Shown in pieces: positions 1 to 8,513 of a stretch of 38,583 nt of DNA. This DNA is from Gemmatimonadales bacterium. Lineage in GTDB: Bacteria > Gemmatimonadota > Gemmatimonadetes > Gemmatimonadales > JACORV01. The stretch lies in the NCBI GenBank assembly GCA_030697825.1, contig JAUYOW010000314.1, positions 1-38,583 of the forward strand. Reading direction: 5' to 3'. Under the pieces are notes generated by a model. That model made no database searches. It saw only the letters and a program-made list of their open reading frames with translations, and had not been told where the DNA came from. A program made the translations under genes and the position numbers. Position 1 is the stretch's first letter, and the number at the start of each line of letters is the position of its first letter.

Positions 1-1284
1 GTCCAGGTGTTTCTGATCGAAGACCACAGCCTCCCGCAGCTCTCGGTGAGGCTGGTCGGCCGACAGGGGGTCGCGAACCTCCCCGACTCACTCTGGGCCG
101 TCGGCTGGCAGGCCGACGCGCTGTTGCGCACCGGAGGCACCATCACGCTCTCGCCGGATTCGGTGGACCGGCTGATCGACTTCTACGCGCTGAGCGTTTT
201 CTTCAGCACCGGCAACGAGACGTCCACGGCGACCGTCAGCGGGCTCTCGCGCTATCGCGACATCATGCTCGACCTGCTGTTCGACATGATGCGCAACCCG
301 CGCGACGACAGCGCCCGCATCCACGAGAACGTCGGGCAGAGCCAGGAGAGCTGGCGGCGGCGCAACGATCAGCCGGGGTCGATCCTCGGCCGTGCCTGGT
401 CGCAGACCATGATGGGCGACCATCCGTTCGCGCGCTCGCTCGTGACGCCGGAGGAGGCAGAGGCATTCACGCCCGAGCGGTTCCGGCGGGTGCAGGGCAT
501 GCTCTACTGCCCCGACCGGTTCATCATCGGCGTCGTGGGCGACTTCCAAGAGCGGGCCATGCTCCAGAAGCTCGAGGGTCTGTTCCGCGGCTGGGGCCGC
601 TGCCCGCCGGGCACCCGTGATGTGCCGCCCGTCCGCTACGCCGAGGGGCCGCGGATCGTCCACGTCGAGAAGGACATCAACCAGACGAATATCCGCATGG
701 GCCACGCGGGCGGCCTGCGCGTCGGCAACACGCCCGAGTACTTCGCCGCACAGGTGGCGGACTTCCTCCTCGGCGGTGGGAGTGGCTTCAGCTCGCGGCT
801 CATCCAGCGCGTGCGCAGCGACTCGGGCTTCGCCTACAGCGTCTTCTCCAATTGGGGCGCCGACACCCGGCGTGAGGGCCTGTTCTTCGCCGGTGGCGAG
901 ACCCGGGCCGAAAAGACCGTGGCGGCCCTCTCGCTGATGCAGAACACCATCGCCTCCATGGTGGCGCAGCCCGTCACGCCGGAGGACGTGCGGCTCGCGC
1001 AGGACAACGAGGTCAACTCCTTCGTCTTCCAGTTCGAGACGCCGGCGCAGATCGTCGGCCAGCAGATCGCGTACGTGGTGGACGGCCTCCCGGCCAATTG
1101 GTTCGACCTGTACTTGCGCGGGATCCAGGCCGTGACGGCCGACCAAGTCGTGCAGGCCGCCCAGCGCTACCTGCACCCGGACCGGATGGTGATGGTCGTC
1201 GTCGGGAAGGCCGGCAGCTTCGATCGGCCACTTTCGACGCTGGGGCCGGTGACGTCAATGTCCGTCGAGGAGATCAGGCGGTAG
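1..1284 (+). CDS. M16 family peptidase-like protein, non-catalytic subunit (5' end outside window)
   Basis: The reading frame is open to the first base of the window and begins mid-protein (VQVFLIEDHSLPQLSV), the usual start of an M16 N-terminal domain, so most of an N-terminal leader is missing. About 427 residues are visible. The C-terminal M16 domain is clear: GGGSGFSSRLIQRVRSDSG followed by FAYS, the Arg/Tyr signature of substrate-binding M16 domains. Where active M16 enzymes carry the zinc motif HxxEH, this protein reads WAVGWQADALLRTGGT, with no His or Glu pair, so it cannot bind catalytic zinc there. In known bacterial M16 heterodimers one subunit has HxxEH and the partner only the R/Y motif; I infer this is the partner and that the active subunit lies just upstream of the window. 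Probably periplasmic. Family call is firm; non-catalytic role is inference. Confidence 0.88.
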   Translation, partial: VQVFLIEDHSLPQLSVRLVGRQGVANLPDSLWAVGWQADALLRTGGTITLSPDSVDRLIDFYALSVFFSTGNETSTATVSGLSRYRDIMLDLLFDMMRNPRDDSARIHENVGQSQESWRRRNDQPGSILGRAWSQTMMGDHPFARSLVTPEEAEAFTPERFRRVQGMLYCPDRFIIGVVGDFQERAMLQKLEGLFRGWGRCPPGTRDVPPVRYAEGPRIVHVEKDINQTNIRMGHAGGLRVGNTPEYFAAQVADFLLGGGSGFSSRLIQRVRSDSGFAYSVFSNWGADTRREGLFFAGGETRAEKTVAALSLMQNTIASMVAQPVTPEDVRLAQDNEVNSFVFQFETPAQIVGQQIAYVVDGLPANWFDLYLRGIQAVTADQVVQAAQRYLHPDRMVMVVVGKAGSFDRPLSTLGPVTSMSVEEIRR

Positions 1285-1311
1285 GACTTCGCCGGCAGGG
1301 AAAGATCGCGA

Positions 1312-1345
1312 AAGAGGCCCCGGACGCGGCCGTCCGGGGCCTCTT
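1312..1345. terminator. Bidirectional hairpin terminator between convergent genes
   Basis: A perfect 14-bp inverted repeat (left arm 1312-1325, AAGAGGCCCCGGAC; right arm 1332-1345) with a six-base loop lies between the stop of the M16 gene and the stop of the convergent phosphodiesterase gene. Each arm ends in AA or TT, giving a short U-rich tail in either direction (CTCTTCGTC on the + strand). Position and symmetry fit a shared intrinsic terminator, although the T-tract is weak. Confidence 0.8.
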
Positions 1346-1347
1346 CG

Positions 1348-1827
1348 TCACCCGGTCAACGGAACGATCCTGGCCCTCGGCGGGATGCCTGCTTCCGTCT
1401 CCATGATGGCCACGGACGGGAGCAGGCCGAACCGCTTGGGTCCCGCAGATCCGGGATTCAGCACTACGCTGAAGTCCGGGAGGTCATGGATGAGCGGGCG
1501 GTGGGTGTGGCCGAAGACGATCACGTCGGCGTCTGGGAACGCAACCTTCAGCATCCCGGGCTTCGGCACGCTGAACTGGTCCCCGTGCGTCACCACGATC
1601 CGCAGCCCGTCGGCCTCCACGTGGGCCACCTGGGGAAGGCGCCGGCGCAGCGCCCCGTCGTCCACGTTCCCGTAGACCGCCGTGACGGGCGCGAGGAGCC
1701 CGAGCTCGTCGAGGATCGCGGCGTCGCCAACATCCCCCGCGTGGATGATCCGGTCCACCCCGCTGAAGACGTCGTGCACTTCGGCGCGGAGCAGCCCATG
1801 GGTGTCCGCGATGATGCCCAGCCTCAC
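1348..1827 (-). CDS. YfcE/MJ0936-type metallophosphoesterase
   Basis: A 159-residue calcineurin-like phosphodiesterase of the small YfcE/MJ0936 class. Metal-binding motifs are in order: DTH (LGIIADTHG, near the N-terminus), HAGDVGD, YGNVDD (the GN(H/V)D position), THGDQF and FGHTHRP near residue 110. Family members are Mn/Ni-dependent phosphodiesterases acting on small phosphodiesters; the natural substrate is usually unknown. The start is GTG at 1827, which overlaps the mqnM stop (GTGA); the frame extends further upstream but that part is the antisense-like shadow of mqnM. It is last in the menaquinone operon and ends at the shared terminator. Why a phosphodiesterase travels with these genes is not evident. 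Confidence 0.87.
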   Translation of the reverse strand: MRLGIIADTHGLLRAEVHDVFSGVDRIIHAGDVGDAAILDELGLLAPVTAVYGNVDDGALRRRLPQVAHVEADGLRIVVTHGDQFSVPKPGMLKVAFPDADVIVFGHTHRPLIHDLPDFSVVLNPGSAGPKRFGLLPSVAIMETEAGIPPRARIVPLTG

Positions 1828-2429
1828 CGCCGAACGCGCCGCTTCCCGCCGCTCCAGCGCTTGACGAGGGAAACATCCAGATCGAGATGGTCGAGGATCC
1901 GCTGAACCACGAAGTCCACGAGCTGGGCGATGGCCTTGGGCCGGTGATAGAAGCCCGGCGCTGCTGGAATGATGGTCGCGCCGGCCTCCGTCGCCGCAAC
2001 CATGTTCCGCAGATGGACCAGCGATAGCGGCGCCTCCCTCGGAACGAGGATCAGTTGCCGGCGCTCCTTCAGCGTGACGTCCGCCGCCCGCTCGATCAGG
2101 CTCCGGCTCGTTCCATGGGCGATGGCGGAGAGCGTCCCCATCGAGCAGGGACAAACCACCATGCCCATGGTCCGGGCCGAGCCAGAGGCCGGCCCGGCTC
2201 CACGGTCCCCGTCCTCGAAGAGCTGCACCGTCTTCCAGTCCCCGCCAGTAGCCCGTTTCAGTCCGGCTAAGGAAGCGATGCCACACTCTTCGTCGAGTAG
2301 CCTCCAGCCGTGCCCGGAGACGACGAGCCAGGTCGGCACGTGCTCCGCGGCCATGATCTGAAGCAGCCGCACGGCGTAGGGAGCACCAGACGCACCAGTG
2401 ATCGCCAGTACTACGGGCAGCCGCTTCAC
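1824..2429 (-). CDS. mqnM: UbiX-type flavin prenyltransferase (menaquinone, MqnM role)
   Basis: A 201-residue UbiX/Pad1 family protein that would transfer dimethylallyl to reduced FMN to make prenyl-FMN, the cofactor of UbiD-type decarboxylases. The N-terminal nucleotide-binding segment LAITGASGAPYAVRLL, the CPCSMGTLSAIAHG segment around residue 95 and the terminal block LVPREAPLSLVHLRNM to PAAPGFYHRP are all characteristic; length matches the family. Start GTG at 2429. It lies between the prenyltransferase gene (gap about 125 bp) and the phosphodiesterase gene (4-bp overlap). Because the UbiD-type neighbour needs prenyl-FMN, the pair forms a functional unit. In Streptomyces the corresponding futalosine-pathway gene is SCO4492 (mqnM). 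The assignment to menaquinone rather than another UbiD system rests on the operon. Confidence 0.9.
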   Translation of the reverse strand: MKRLPVVLAITGASGAPYAVRLLQIMAAEHVPTWLVVSGHGWRLLDEECGIASLAGLKRATGGDWKTVQLFEDGDRGAGPASGSARTMGMVVCPCSMGTLSAIAHGTSRSLIERAADVTLKERRQLILVPREAPLSLVHLRNMVAATEAGATIIPAAPGFYHRPKAIAQLVDFVVQRILDHLDLDVSLVKRWSGGKRRVRR

Positions 2430-2553
2430 GAACCCCGGCGGCTTGGAGCGGGCCGGCGCACCGGATGTGGCATCGGGCGAGGAGGTGCCGGTTTCCGTGG
2501 TACCCGCTTGGGCACCGTAACCCGCCAGTCAGCTTTCCGTGCCACCATGACCG

Positions 2554-3453
2554 TCAGCGCCCCCCCGCTCCCCATGCCACATCGGCGACGGCCCCGGCCA
2601 TTATCACCCCGGAAATGATCCCGTTCATGGTGAAGAAAGCGGCGTCGAGCCTGGAGTAGTCGCCCGGCCTGACGAGCCGGTGCTCCCAAGCTAGGAGTCC
2701 GGCTGCCACAGCCACCGCACCCGTGTAAACAGCCCCCAGACCAGCGAACGCGCCAAAGATGAGCAGTGCCACTACCGCACCTCCATGGAGCATCCTGGAC
2801 ACTGCGATCGCGCCCTGGGCCCCCAACGCTACCGCCATCGACCTAAGCCTGTGCTCCCGGTCGAAGCCTTCGTCCTGGAGCGCGTACAGGATGTCGAAAC
2901 CCGCCACCCAGGCCGCCACTCCAGATGCCACCACGAGCAGAGTCCACCATGGCGTGCTCCAGGACCCGGCGACCGCCAGGTAGCCGCCCACCGGGGCGAT
3001 GGCCAGGCTGAGACCTAGCCACAGGTGGGACAGCGAAGTGAACCGCTTGGCGTAGGAGTACCCGAGGATCCAGGCCAGCGCCAGCGGCGAGAGGGCGAAG
3101 CACAGCGGGTTGAGAAGCGCCGACACCCCGACGAAAACGCCACCGGCGATCACGACCAGCGCCCACGCCTCACCGAGGCTCATCCGGCCCGAGGGCAGCT
3201 CACGGCCGGCGGTCCGAGGGTTGAGCGCGTCGTAATGCCGGTCCGCGATCCGGTTGAAGCCCATCCCGGCGAACCGCGCCGCCGCGAACGCGAGGCCCGC
3301 GAGCGCGGCCGTGCGCCAGCCCACCGGATGGACGCGCGACGCGGTGGCGATACCGACGACGGCGAACGGCAGGGCGAATACCGTATGTGCGACCTTGACG
3401 AAGTTCGCGTACGCCGCGAGGCGCGAACCGCCCGCCAGGACCTGCCCATCCAC
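2554..3453 (-). CDS. mqnP: UbiA-family polyprenyltransferase (MqnP-like)
   Basis: A membrane prenyltransferase of about 299 residues that would attach the isoprenoid side chain to the dihydroxynaphthoate precursor of menaquinone. The first Asp-rich motif is NRIADRHYD (about residue 67-75) followed by NPRTAGRELPSG; the second is ALQDEGFDREHRLRSM near residue 200. Eight or so hydrophobic segments fit the UbiA fold. The form of these motifs resembles the 'UbiA-other' subgroup that contains MqnP (SCO4491) of the futalosine pathway. The start is uncertain: GTG at 3453 is used here, but a TTG at 3465 overlapping the UbiD-gene stop (TTGA) is equally plausible and adds four residues. An upstream extension inside the UbiD gene is an artefact of high GC. 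Confidence 0.85.
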   Translation of the reverse strand: MDGQVLAGGSRLAAYANFVKVAHTVFALPFAVVGIATASRVHPVGWRTAALAGLAFAAARFAGMGFNRIADRHYDALNPRTAGRELPSGRMSLGEAWALVVIAGGVFVGVSALLNPLCFALSPLALAWILGYSYAKRFTSLSHLWLGLSLAIAPVGGYLAVAGSWSTPWWTLLVVASGVAAWVAGFDILYALQDEGFDREHRLRSMAVALGAQGAIAVSRMLHGGAVVALLIFGAFAGLGAVYTGAVAVAAGLLAWEHRLVRPGDYSRLDAAFFTMNGIISGVIMAGAVADVAWGAGGR

Positions 3454-3461
3454 CCCGGTCG

Positions 3462-4943
3462 TCAAGGAAGCCTGATCCCGAGCTTCGCCCACCTGGCGTC
3501 CACTCTCTGTTGCGTCACTTCGTCCATCTTGATGAGTCCCGGCCACTCGCGGGTGAATCCCTCCTCGGGCCACTTCCGCGTCGCGTCGATCCCCATCTTC
3601 GATCCGTAGGTGAACCCTCGGCTGGCGTGATCGAGCACATCGACCGGGCCCATCGTGAACCGGACGTCGCGTTCGGGGTCGATGTGGTTGAGCGCGACCC
3701 ACCACGCCTCGTCCGGGCTGCGCACGTTCACCCAGTCGTCCAGCACGACGATCATCTTGGCGAGCGACATCAGCCCCTGTCCCCAGAGCCCGTTCATCAC
3801 CTTCCAGGCGTGCCCCGGGTACTGCTTCCGGATGCCCACGAACACCAGGTTGTGGAAGATGCCGTAAGCCGGCATGTGGTAATCGACCACCTCGGGCATG
3901 GTGAGCCTGAGCAGCGGCAGGAAGATCCGCTCGGTCGCGTGGCCGAGGTAGTAGTCCTCCATCGGCGGCCGGCCCACGATGGTGGCCGGGTAGATCGCGT
4001 CCCGCCGCATCGTGACCGCCGTGACGTGGACCAGCGGATAAAGATCCGCCAGGGAGTAGAAGCCGGTGTGGTCGCCGAACGGCCCCTCCATTACCAGCTC
4101 CTCAGCCGGGTCTATGTAACCTTCCAGCACGATCTCGGCTTCGGCGGGCACTTCGAGGTCAGACGTGAGGCATTTCACCAGCCGGACGGGGGACCGGCGG
4201 AGGAAGCCCGCGAAGAGGAACTCGTCCACGGTGGGCGGAAGCGGCGCGGACGCGGCATACATGGAGGCTGGGTCGGCGCCCAGGACGATCGCCACCGGCA
4301 TCCTCTCCCCCCGGGCAGCCATCTCGCGCCAGTGGGCCGCGCCGACCTTGTGCCGCTGCCAATGCATCGCCAGTTCGCGAGGCCCTTGCACCTGGATCCG
4401 GTACAGACCGACGTTCCTGGTCCCGGTGACCGGGTCCTTCGTGATCACCATCGGGAAGGTGATGTAGGGACCGCCGTCCTCCGGCCAGCAGATGAGGTGC
4501 GGGAGCAGTCTCAGGTCTACTTCATGCTCCAGCTGCACGACGGACTGGCAAGGCGCCGGCTCCCTGACCCGGGTCGGTGGGTACGTGGCAAGTTCCATCA
4601 GCTTCGGGAGCATGGAAAGCTTTCCGGCCATGCCGTCGGGTACCGCAGTCGCCAGCAGCTCCTGGATCCTCGACCCAATGTCATCCAGAGACGATGCTCC
4701 CAACGCCGTCTCCATGCGCCTAGTTGATCCGAAGGCGTTGATCAGCACCGGGAACCGGCTCTTGGCTCCGTCCGGGAGCACCGGGTGCTCGAACAGGAGC
4801 GCCGGCCCGCCGCCAGAGCTCTTCATGCACCGGTCGGCGATCTCGGTGATCTCGCGGTCCACGGACACCGGCTCTCTGACCCGGACCAATTGGCCCGTAT
4901 CTTCGAGCGCGCGCACGAAGTCACGAAGACTGTCCAGCGTCAT
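3462..4943 (-). CDS. mqnL: UbiD-family decarboxylase (menaquinone, MqnL-like)
   Basis: A 493-residue prenyl-FMN-dependent decarboxylase of the UbiD family. It begins MTLDSLRDFVRALEDTGQLV, then shows ITEIADRCMKSSGGGPALLF and FPVLINAFGSTRRMETALG; the last two are typical of the menaquinone-type subgroup (SCO4490-like) rather than classical UbiD. The central and C-terminal blocks (EGPFGDHTGFYS, GRPPMEDYYLGHATERIFLP, NHIDPERDVRF) are intact. Expected role: removal of the carboxylate from the naphthoate precursor late in the futalosine pathway. ATG at 4943 follows a GGGGAG ribosome site and overlaps the ubiE stop (ATGA); a longer TTG start at 4955 is less likely. It depends on the UbiX-type neighbour for its cofactor. 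Confidence 0.9.
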   Translation of the reverse strand: MTLDSLRDFVRALEDTGQLVRVREPVSVDREITEIADRCMKSSGGGPALLFEHPVLPDGAKSRFPVLINAFGSTRRMETALGASSLDDIGSRIQELLATAVPDGMAGKLSMLPKLMELATYPPTRVREPAPCQSVVQLEHEVDLRLLPHLICWPEDGGPYITFPMVITKDPVTGTRNVGLYRIQVQGPRELAMHWQRHKVGAAHWREMAARGERMPVAIVLGADPASMYAASAPLPPTVDEFLFAGFLRRSPVRLVKCLTSDLEVPAEAEIVLEGYIDPAEELVMEGPFGDHTGFYSLADLYPLVHVTAVTMRRDAIYPATIVGRPPMEDYYLGHATERIFLPLLRLTMPEVVDYHMPAYGIFHNLVFVGIRKQYPGHAWKVMNGLWGQGLMSLAKMIVVLDDWVNVRSPDEAWWVALNHIDPERDVRFTMGPVDVLDHASRGFTYGSKMGIDATRKWPEEGFTREWPGLIKMDEVTQQRVDARWAKLGIRLP

Positions 4944-5668
4944 CTCACTCCCCAATGGATGGCGGCGATCCCTGCCGTCAGCAGGGTGTGGCCGTGGTCC
5001 CGGAAGCCTGCCAGCGCCAGCCGGTCTTCGAGCACGCCCGGTGCGGGGAAGTCCAAGACCGAAGCCGGGAGGTAGCTGTAGGCGCTCGGGTGCCCGGAAA
5101 CGAGCCGTCCAACCAGCGGGAGGATTCGGCGGAAGTAGAACAGGAAAAGGGCCCGTATCGGCGCGAACGAGGGCGTCGTGAAATCGAGGATCACCAAGCG
5201 CCCCCCGGGGCGCAGGACGCGGCCCAACTCCGCGAGGCCCGCATCCAGATCGGCCAGGTTACGGATGCCGAAGGCGACCATGGCGCCGTCGAATGTTGCG
5301 CCATCGAAGGGCAGCTCGAGGGTATCCGCCAAGGCAACGCTCACGACCCCCCTAGGGGTCTTGGCGCGCCCGAGGCGAAGCATCGGCAGGGCGAAGTCGG
5401 CTGCCACGACCCGGCCTCGGAAACCGGGGCTCCGAGCCAGGGCAGCCGAGAGATCCAGCGTGCCGGCGCAGGCATCCAGGAACACGCCCGCCGGCCGACG
5501 GTCCCAGGCGAGGCGATCCACGGCCTTGCGCCGCCACGACCGGTCGACGTTGAGCGACAGCAGGTGATTCAGGAAGTCGTAGCGGGGCGCGATCTCCGAG
5601 AAGACTTCGCGCACGTATCGTCGCTTATCGCGTGGCAGCGGCGGCCGGGCCGTTTCCACCGGCGTCAT
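4940..5668 (-). CDS. ubiE: UbiE/MenG-type demethylmenaquinone methyltransferase
   Basis: A 242-residue class I SAM methyltransferase of the UbiE/MenG family, catalysing the final C-methylation of demethylmenaquinone. The N-terminal signature VFSEIAPRYDFLNHLLSLN is present, followed by WRRKAV; the SAM motif I is FLDACAGTLDLS, slightly unusual in having GTLD rather than GTGD; the later blocks GIRNLADLDAGLAEL and GGRLVILDF are typical. ATG at 5668 was chosen because family homology begins shortly after it; an in-frame GTG two codons upstream is possible. This is the first gene of the menaquinone operon and is divergent from the ECF sigma gene across a 49-bp gap. Whether it is called menG or ubiE is a matter of naming; the quinone is inferred from the neighbours. 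Confidence 0.92.
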   Translation of the reverse strand: MTPVETARPPLPRDKRRYVREVFSEIAPRYDFLNHLLSLNVDRSWRRKAVDRLAWDRRPAGVFLDACAGTLDLSAALARSPGFRGRVVAADFALPMLRLGRAKTPRGVVSVALADTLELPFDGATFDGAMVAFGIRNLADLDAGLAELGRVLRPGGRLVILDFTTPSFAPIRALFLFYFRRILPLVGRLVSGHPSAYSYLPASVLDFPAPGVLEDRLALAGFRDHGHTLLTAGIAAIHWGVR

Positions 5669-5717
5669 CGACACCAACTCGGATTCTGCGGCATGGGCAG
5701 CGTAGATTACCCGCCCC

Positions 5718-6320
5718 ATGCCAACGGCGAAAGACCTCCAGTCGATCACCGACCAGGAGGTCGTAGCACTGGCCCGAGCCGGCAAGGAGGCCGCGTACCG
5801 CGAGTTGCTTCGCCGGTATCAGCGTCCCGTGTTCTCGCTGATCTATCGCATGGTGCGCGACCGGGAGCTGGCGGAGGACCTGGCCCAGGACTCGTTCGTC
5901 AAGGTCTTGAACGCGCTCGATTCCTACCAGCCCGAGTACAAGTTCTCGTCCTGGATCTTCAAGATCGCGAATAACGCCGCCATCGACCACCTTCGCCGCC
6001 GCGAAATCGTGACGCTGTCTCTGGACGGTGCGCCTGGCGCCCGCACCGCCGACGAGGTCGAGGCAACCGCACTTCAGGCCGTGGATCGGTCCGAGTCCGC
6101 GCTCGACGAGCTGGAAGCGAAGGAGCTAGGGACATCGATCGAGCAGGCGATCGCCAGGCTCAGGCCGGAGTATCGGGCCTGCATCCTGCTCCGGCACGTG
6201 GAAGGCCGTGCGTACGAGGAGATCGCCGCGACGCTGGACCTGCCTCTCGGCACGGTCAAGACCCACATCCACCGGGCCCGGCACGAGCTCAGGGAATACC
6301 TGGGGCCGCTCCGGGACTGA
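5718..6320 (+). CDS. ECF-type RNA polymerase sigma factor
   Basis: A 200-residue extracytoplasmic-function sigma factor. Sigma region 2 covers about residues 25-95 (RYQRPVFSLIYRMVRDRELA, LAQDSFVKVLNAL, FSSWIFKIANNAAIDHLRRR), and sigma-70 region 4 covers about 140-195 with the helix-turn-helix GTVKTHIHRARHELREYL. A linker of about 45 residues joins them; there is no C-terminal SnoaL-type or other extra domain. The ATG at 5718 has no clear ribosome site; a TAGATT at 5703-5708 lies nine bases before it. It heads a run of four + strand genes; the next gene encodes a two-helix membrane protein in the position normally held by an anti-sigma factor, so membrane-released activity is expected. Its own promoter motif could not be identified. 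Confidence 0.93.
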   Translation: MPTAKDLQSITDQEVVALARAGKEAAYRELLRRYQRPVFSLIYRMVRDRELAEDLAQDSFVKVLNALDSYQPEYKFSSWIFKIANNAAIDHLRRREIVTLSLDGAPGARTADEVEATALQAVDRSESALDELEAKELGTSIEQAIARLRPEYRACILLRHVEGRAYEEIAATLDLPLGTVKTHIHRARHELREYLGPLRD

Positions 6321-6370
6321 AACCCCGGCCCCGGGCGTGCCGTAAGGGCTGGCAGACAGGGGGTAGGCGT

Positions 6371-6892
6371 GTGACGGACAAGCAGTTATCCCGTTCCGAT
6401 CTGGACGAGGCGCTGGTGCGCGCGCTGTCTCGTCTGCCCTCGTATTCCCCGTCCCGCGCCTTTTCAGCGAACGTCATGGCCCGGGTGCAATTGCCCCAGC
6501 CTCGAGCGGTCGTGCTGTACCGGCGTGCCCGTGCCTGGGCGCTGGAGCCCCGGCGGGCACTGGCCCTGGGGAGCGCCTACGCAGCGGTTGCCGCCATCGC
6601 CCTCTTCGTCGCGGTGCCGTGGGTCGTGGCACACACGCCGGCGATCAGCTTCGTCTCCGGACAGGTGTCTTCGTGGTTCCTCGGCGCCATACGGGACGCC
6701 GCGCTCGGCGCCGCGGGGTGGGCGGTGTCATCCGGGCTCACCGAGTTCGTGAGGTCGCTCGCGCTGACGGGAGAGCGGCTGTGGATCGCCTTGGGAACGC
6801 TCACTGTCGGCTACGCGAGCTGCGCGGTCGGCCTGCACTTGCTACTTCGCACGCCACGGGGGAAGGATGTCACGCTCCAGCCTTCGCTCTAG
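6371..6892 (+). CDS. Small membrane protein, putative anti-sigma factor
   Basis: A 173-residue protein with a cytosolic-looking N-terminus (about 65 residues, MTDKQLSRSDLDEALVRALS), then a hydrophobic helix about residues 65-85 (AVAAIALFVAVPWVVA), an intervening amphipathic region, and a second helix about 137-158 (IALGTLTVGYASCAVGLHLL). It lacks the HxxxCxxC zinc motif of ZAS-type anti-sigma factors. GTG at 6371 is preceded by a GGGGGTAGG ribosome site. It follows the ECF sigma gene by 50 bp and overlaps the next gene by 26 bp. The anti-sigma role is inferred only from position and topology; no recognised domain was seen. Confidence 0.6.
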   Translation: MTDKQLSRSDLDEALVRALSRLPSYSPSRAFSANVMARVQLPQPRAVVLYRRARAWALEPRRALALGSAYAAVAAIALFVAVPWVVAHTPAISFVSGQVSSWFLGAIRDAALGAAGWAVSSGLTEFVRSLALTGERLWIALGTLTVGYASCAVGLHLLLRTPRGKDVTLQPSL

Positions 6893-8513
6893 CGTTCTCG
6901 CGCTGGCGCTGATCGCAGCTGCCTCGCCGGCACCGGCGGCCGCTTCCATCGTCGTACCGTCGGTGGACGACACCGGCGCCGCCCTGCGCGGCGGCATCGC
7001 GTTCCTGAAGCGCGTGCTGCATCGCCGGCAGGGCGACGACGTCGTCTCCCATTCGATCGCCGTCAGCAATCGTGAGGCGACGCTGGAGCTCGAGCTGGCC
7101 AGCGGGAAGATGCGCAGTCTGTCGCTCCGCGGCGGCGCGGTGCTGGTGGACGGTGAGCGGGTCGGGCGTTACGCGGCCGGCGGGCCGCTGGACCGGGCCT
7201 GGCGCCGGCTTCTCGCCGACGGCGGGTCGCTCGACACCCGCGAGCTGCTCGTGTCGCTGCGGGCGTGGCGCGCGCCCAGCCTCGGGGGCGATGACGCGGC
7301 GTCGAAGGTGCGGCTGGACGCCGCCCTTGGGGCGCTCGCCGCGAGGCGGACCGCGCCGCCGGTGGCAGCGGCCGTGACCTCCGCCCACCAGCGCGCCGAT
7401 AGCGCGGTGCGCCGGGCAGCTTCGCCCGCCTCGCATCCGGTCTCGATCACCATGGCGGACATCAGCGCGCTCGACACGGTCGAGCGGCAACTGGCGGCGC
7501 TTGAGGACGTGGGGGCCGACGTGGCCGCCGCCGTCCGAACGAGCCCGATGCACCTCGGCGACTATCGCGTCGGCGCGGGCGAGCGGTTCGACGGGAATCT
7601 CGTGGTCTTCAAGGGCACCGCGGACGTCTACGGCGAGGTCACCGGCAACGTGATCGCCCTGTACGGCGACGTGGCCAACCACCGTGGCGGGACGATCGGC
7701 CGCAGCGCCGTCTCGGTGGGCGGAGAAGTCCTCGACGACGGCGGCACGTTCCACGGCGACATCAAGACGCTGTCCGCACCTTCTCCGGAAGACCTCCCGA
7801 ACGTGGACGTCGACGTCGATGTGAACGGGGACGAGGACGTGGCCCGCGCGACGCCGTCGTGGCTGGACCGGCTCTCCCGCGACGTCCTGAACATCGTGGG
7901 GGTGTTCATCGCGTTCGCGATGATGGGTTTCGGCGCCGTGTTCTTCGGCCGGCGTTATCTCGAGATCGTCGCCGACACGGCTTCGCACTCGTTCGGCCGG
8001 TCGCTCGTGGTGGGAATGCTGGGGCAGCTCCTCGTGCTGCCGACCTTCGCCATGCTGATCGTGGGGCTGGTGTTCACGATCGTCGGCATCCTCCTGCTGC
8101 CGTTCGTGATCCCGGCATTCGTCGTCGCGACCGCTGTGGTAGTGCTCGGTGGCTACCTCGCCGTCGCGCACTCCGTCGGCGAGACCGTGACGCGCCGCCA
8201 GATGGCGCACGGCGCCTTCGTGCGCGCCCCCAACGCTTACGGCTACCTGTTTAGGGGTCTCGTCGCGCTGCTGGGTCTGTGGGCAGCCGCAGCGCTTTTC
8301 GGCTGGGCGGGCCCGGTGGTGATCCTCTTCCAGGTCGCGGCCGGCATAGTGACCTGGATGGCCGCGACGGTCGGCTTCGGCGCGGTCCTGCTGTCGCGCG
8401 CCGGCCTGCGCGAGACCTTCGCGGGCAGGCATTTCGGCGAGATGTCGGATGAGTATCTCTGGGCAACCCCGCCGGCTACCCCAACGGCCTCGCGGATGGG
8501 CATGAAATCGTGA
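6867..8513 (+). CDS. Exported/membrane protein with bactofilin-like beta segment
   Basis: A 548-residue protein with a signal peptide (residues 1-26, ending PAAA), a variable N-terminal half of about 200 residues, then a short repeat region around residues 229-300 (GDYRVGAGERFDGNLVVFKG, VYGEVTGNVIALYGDV, GGEVLDDGGTFHGDI) that looks like a polymer-forming, bactofilin-type beta-helix. An Asp-rich linker follows (DVDVDVNGDEDV, about residue 312), then four or five membrane helices (about 345-515). The topology suggests an extracytoplasmic sensor or scaffold anchored in the inner membrane. The gene overlaps its upstream neighbour by 26 bp and the downstream gene by 4 bp (GTGA), so the products are probably made together. 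Function is unknown; the bactofilin resemblance comes from the repeat pattern. Confidence 0.72.
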   Translation: MSRSSLRSSVLALALIAAASPAPAAASIVVPSVDDTGAALRGGIAFLKRVLHRRQGDDVVSHSIAVSNREATLELELASGKMRSLSLRGGAVLVDGERVGRYAAGGPLDRAWRRLLADGGSLDTRELLVSLRAWRAPSLGGDDAASKVRLDAALGALAARRTAPPVAAAVTSAHQRADSAVRRAASPASHPVSITMADISALDTVERQLAALEDVGADVAAAVRTSPMHLGDYRVGAGERFDGNLVVFKGTADVYGEVTGNVIALYGDVANHRGGTIGRSAVSVGGEVLDDGGTFHGDIKTLSAPSPEDLPNVDVDVDVNGDEDVARATPSWLDRLSRDVLNIVGVFIAFAMMGFGAVFFGRRYLEIVADTASHSFGRSLVVGMLGQLLVLPTFAMLIVGLVFTIVGILLLPFVIPAFVVATAVVVLGGYLAVAHSVGETVTRRQMAHGAFVRAPNAYGYLFRGLVALLGLWAAAALFGWAGPVVILFQVAAGIVTWMAATVGFGAVLLSRAGLRETFAGRHFGEMSDEYLWATPPATPTASRMGMKS

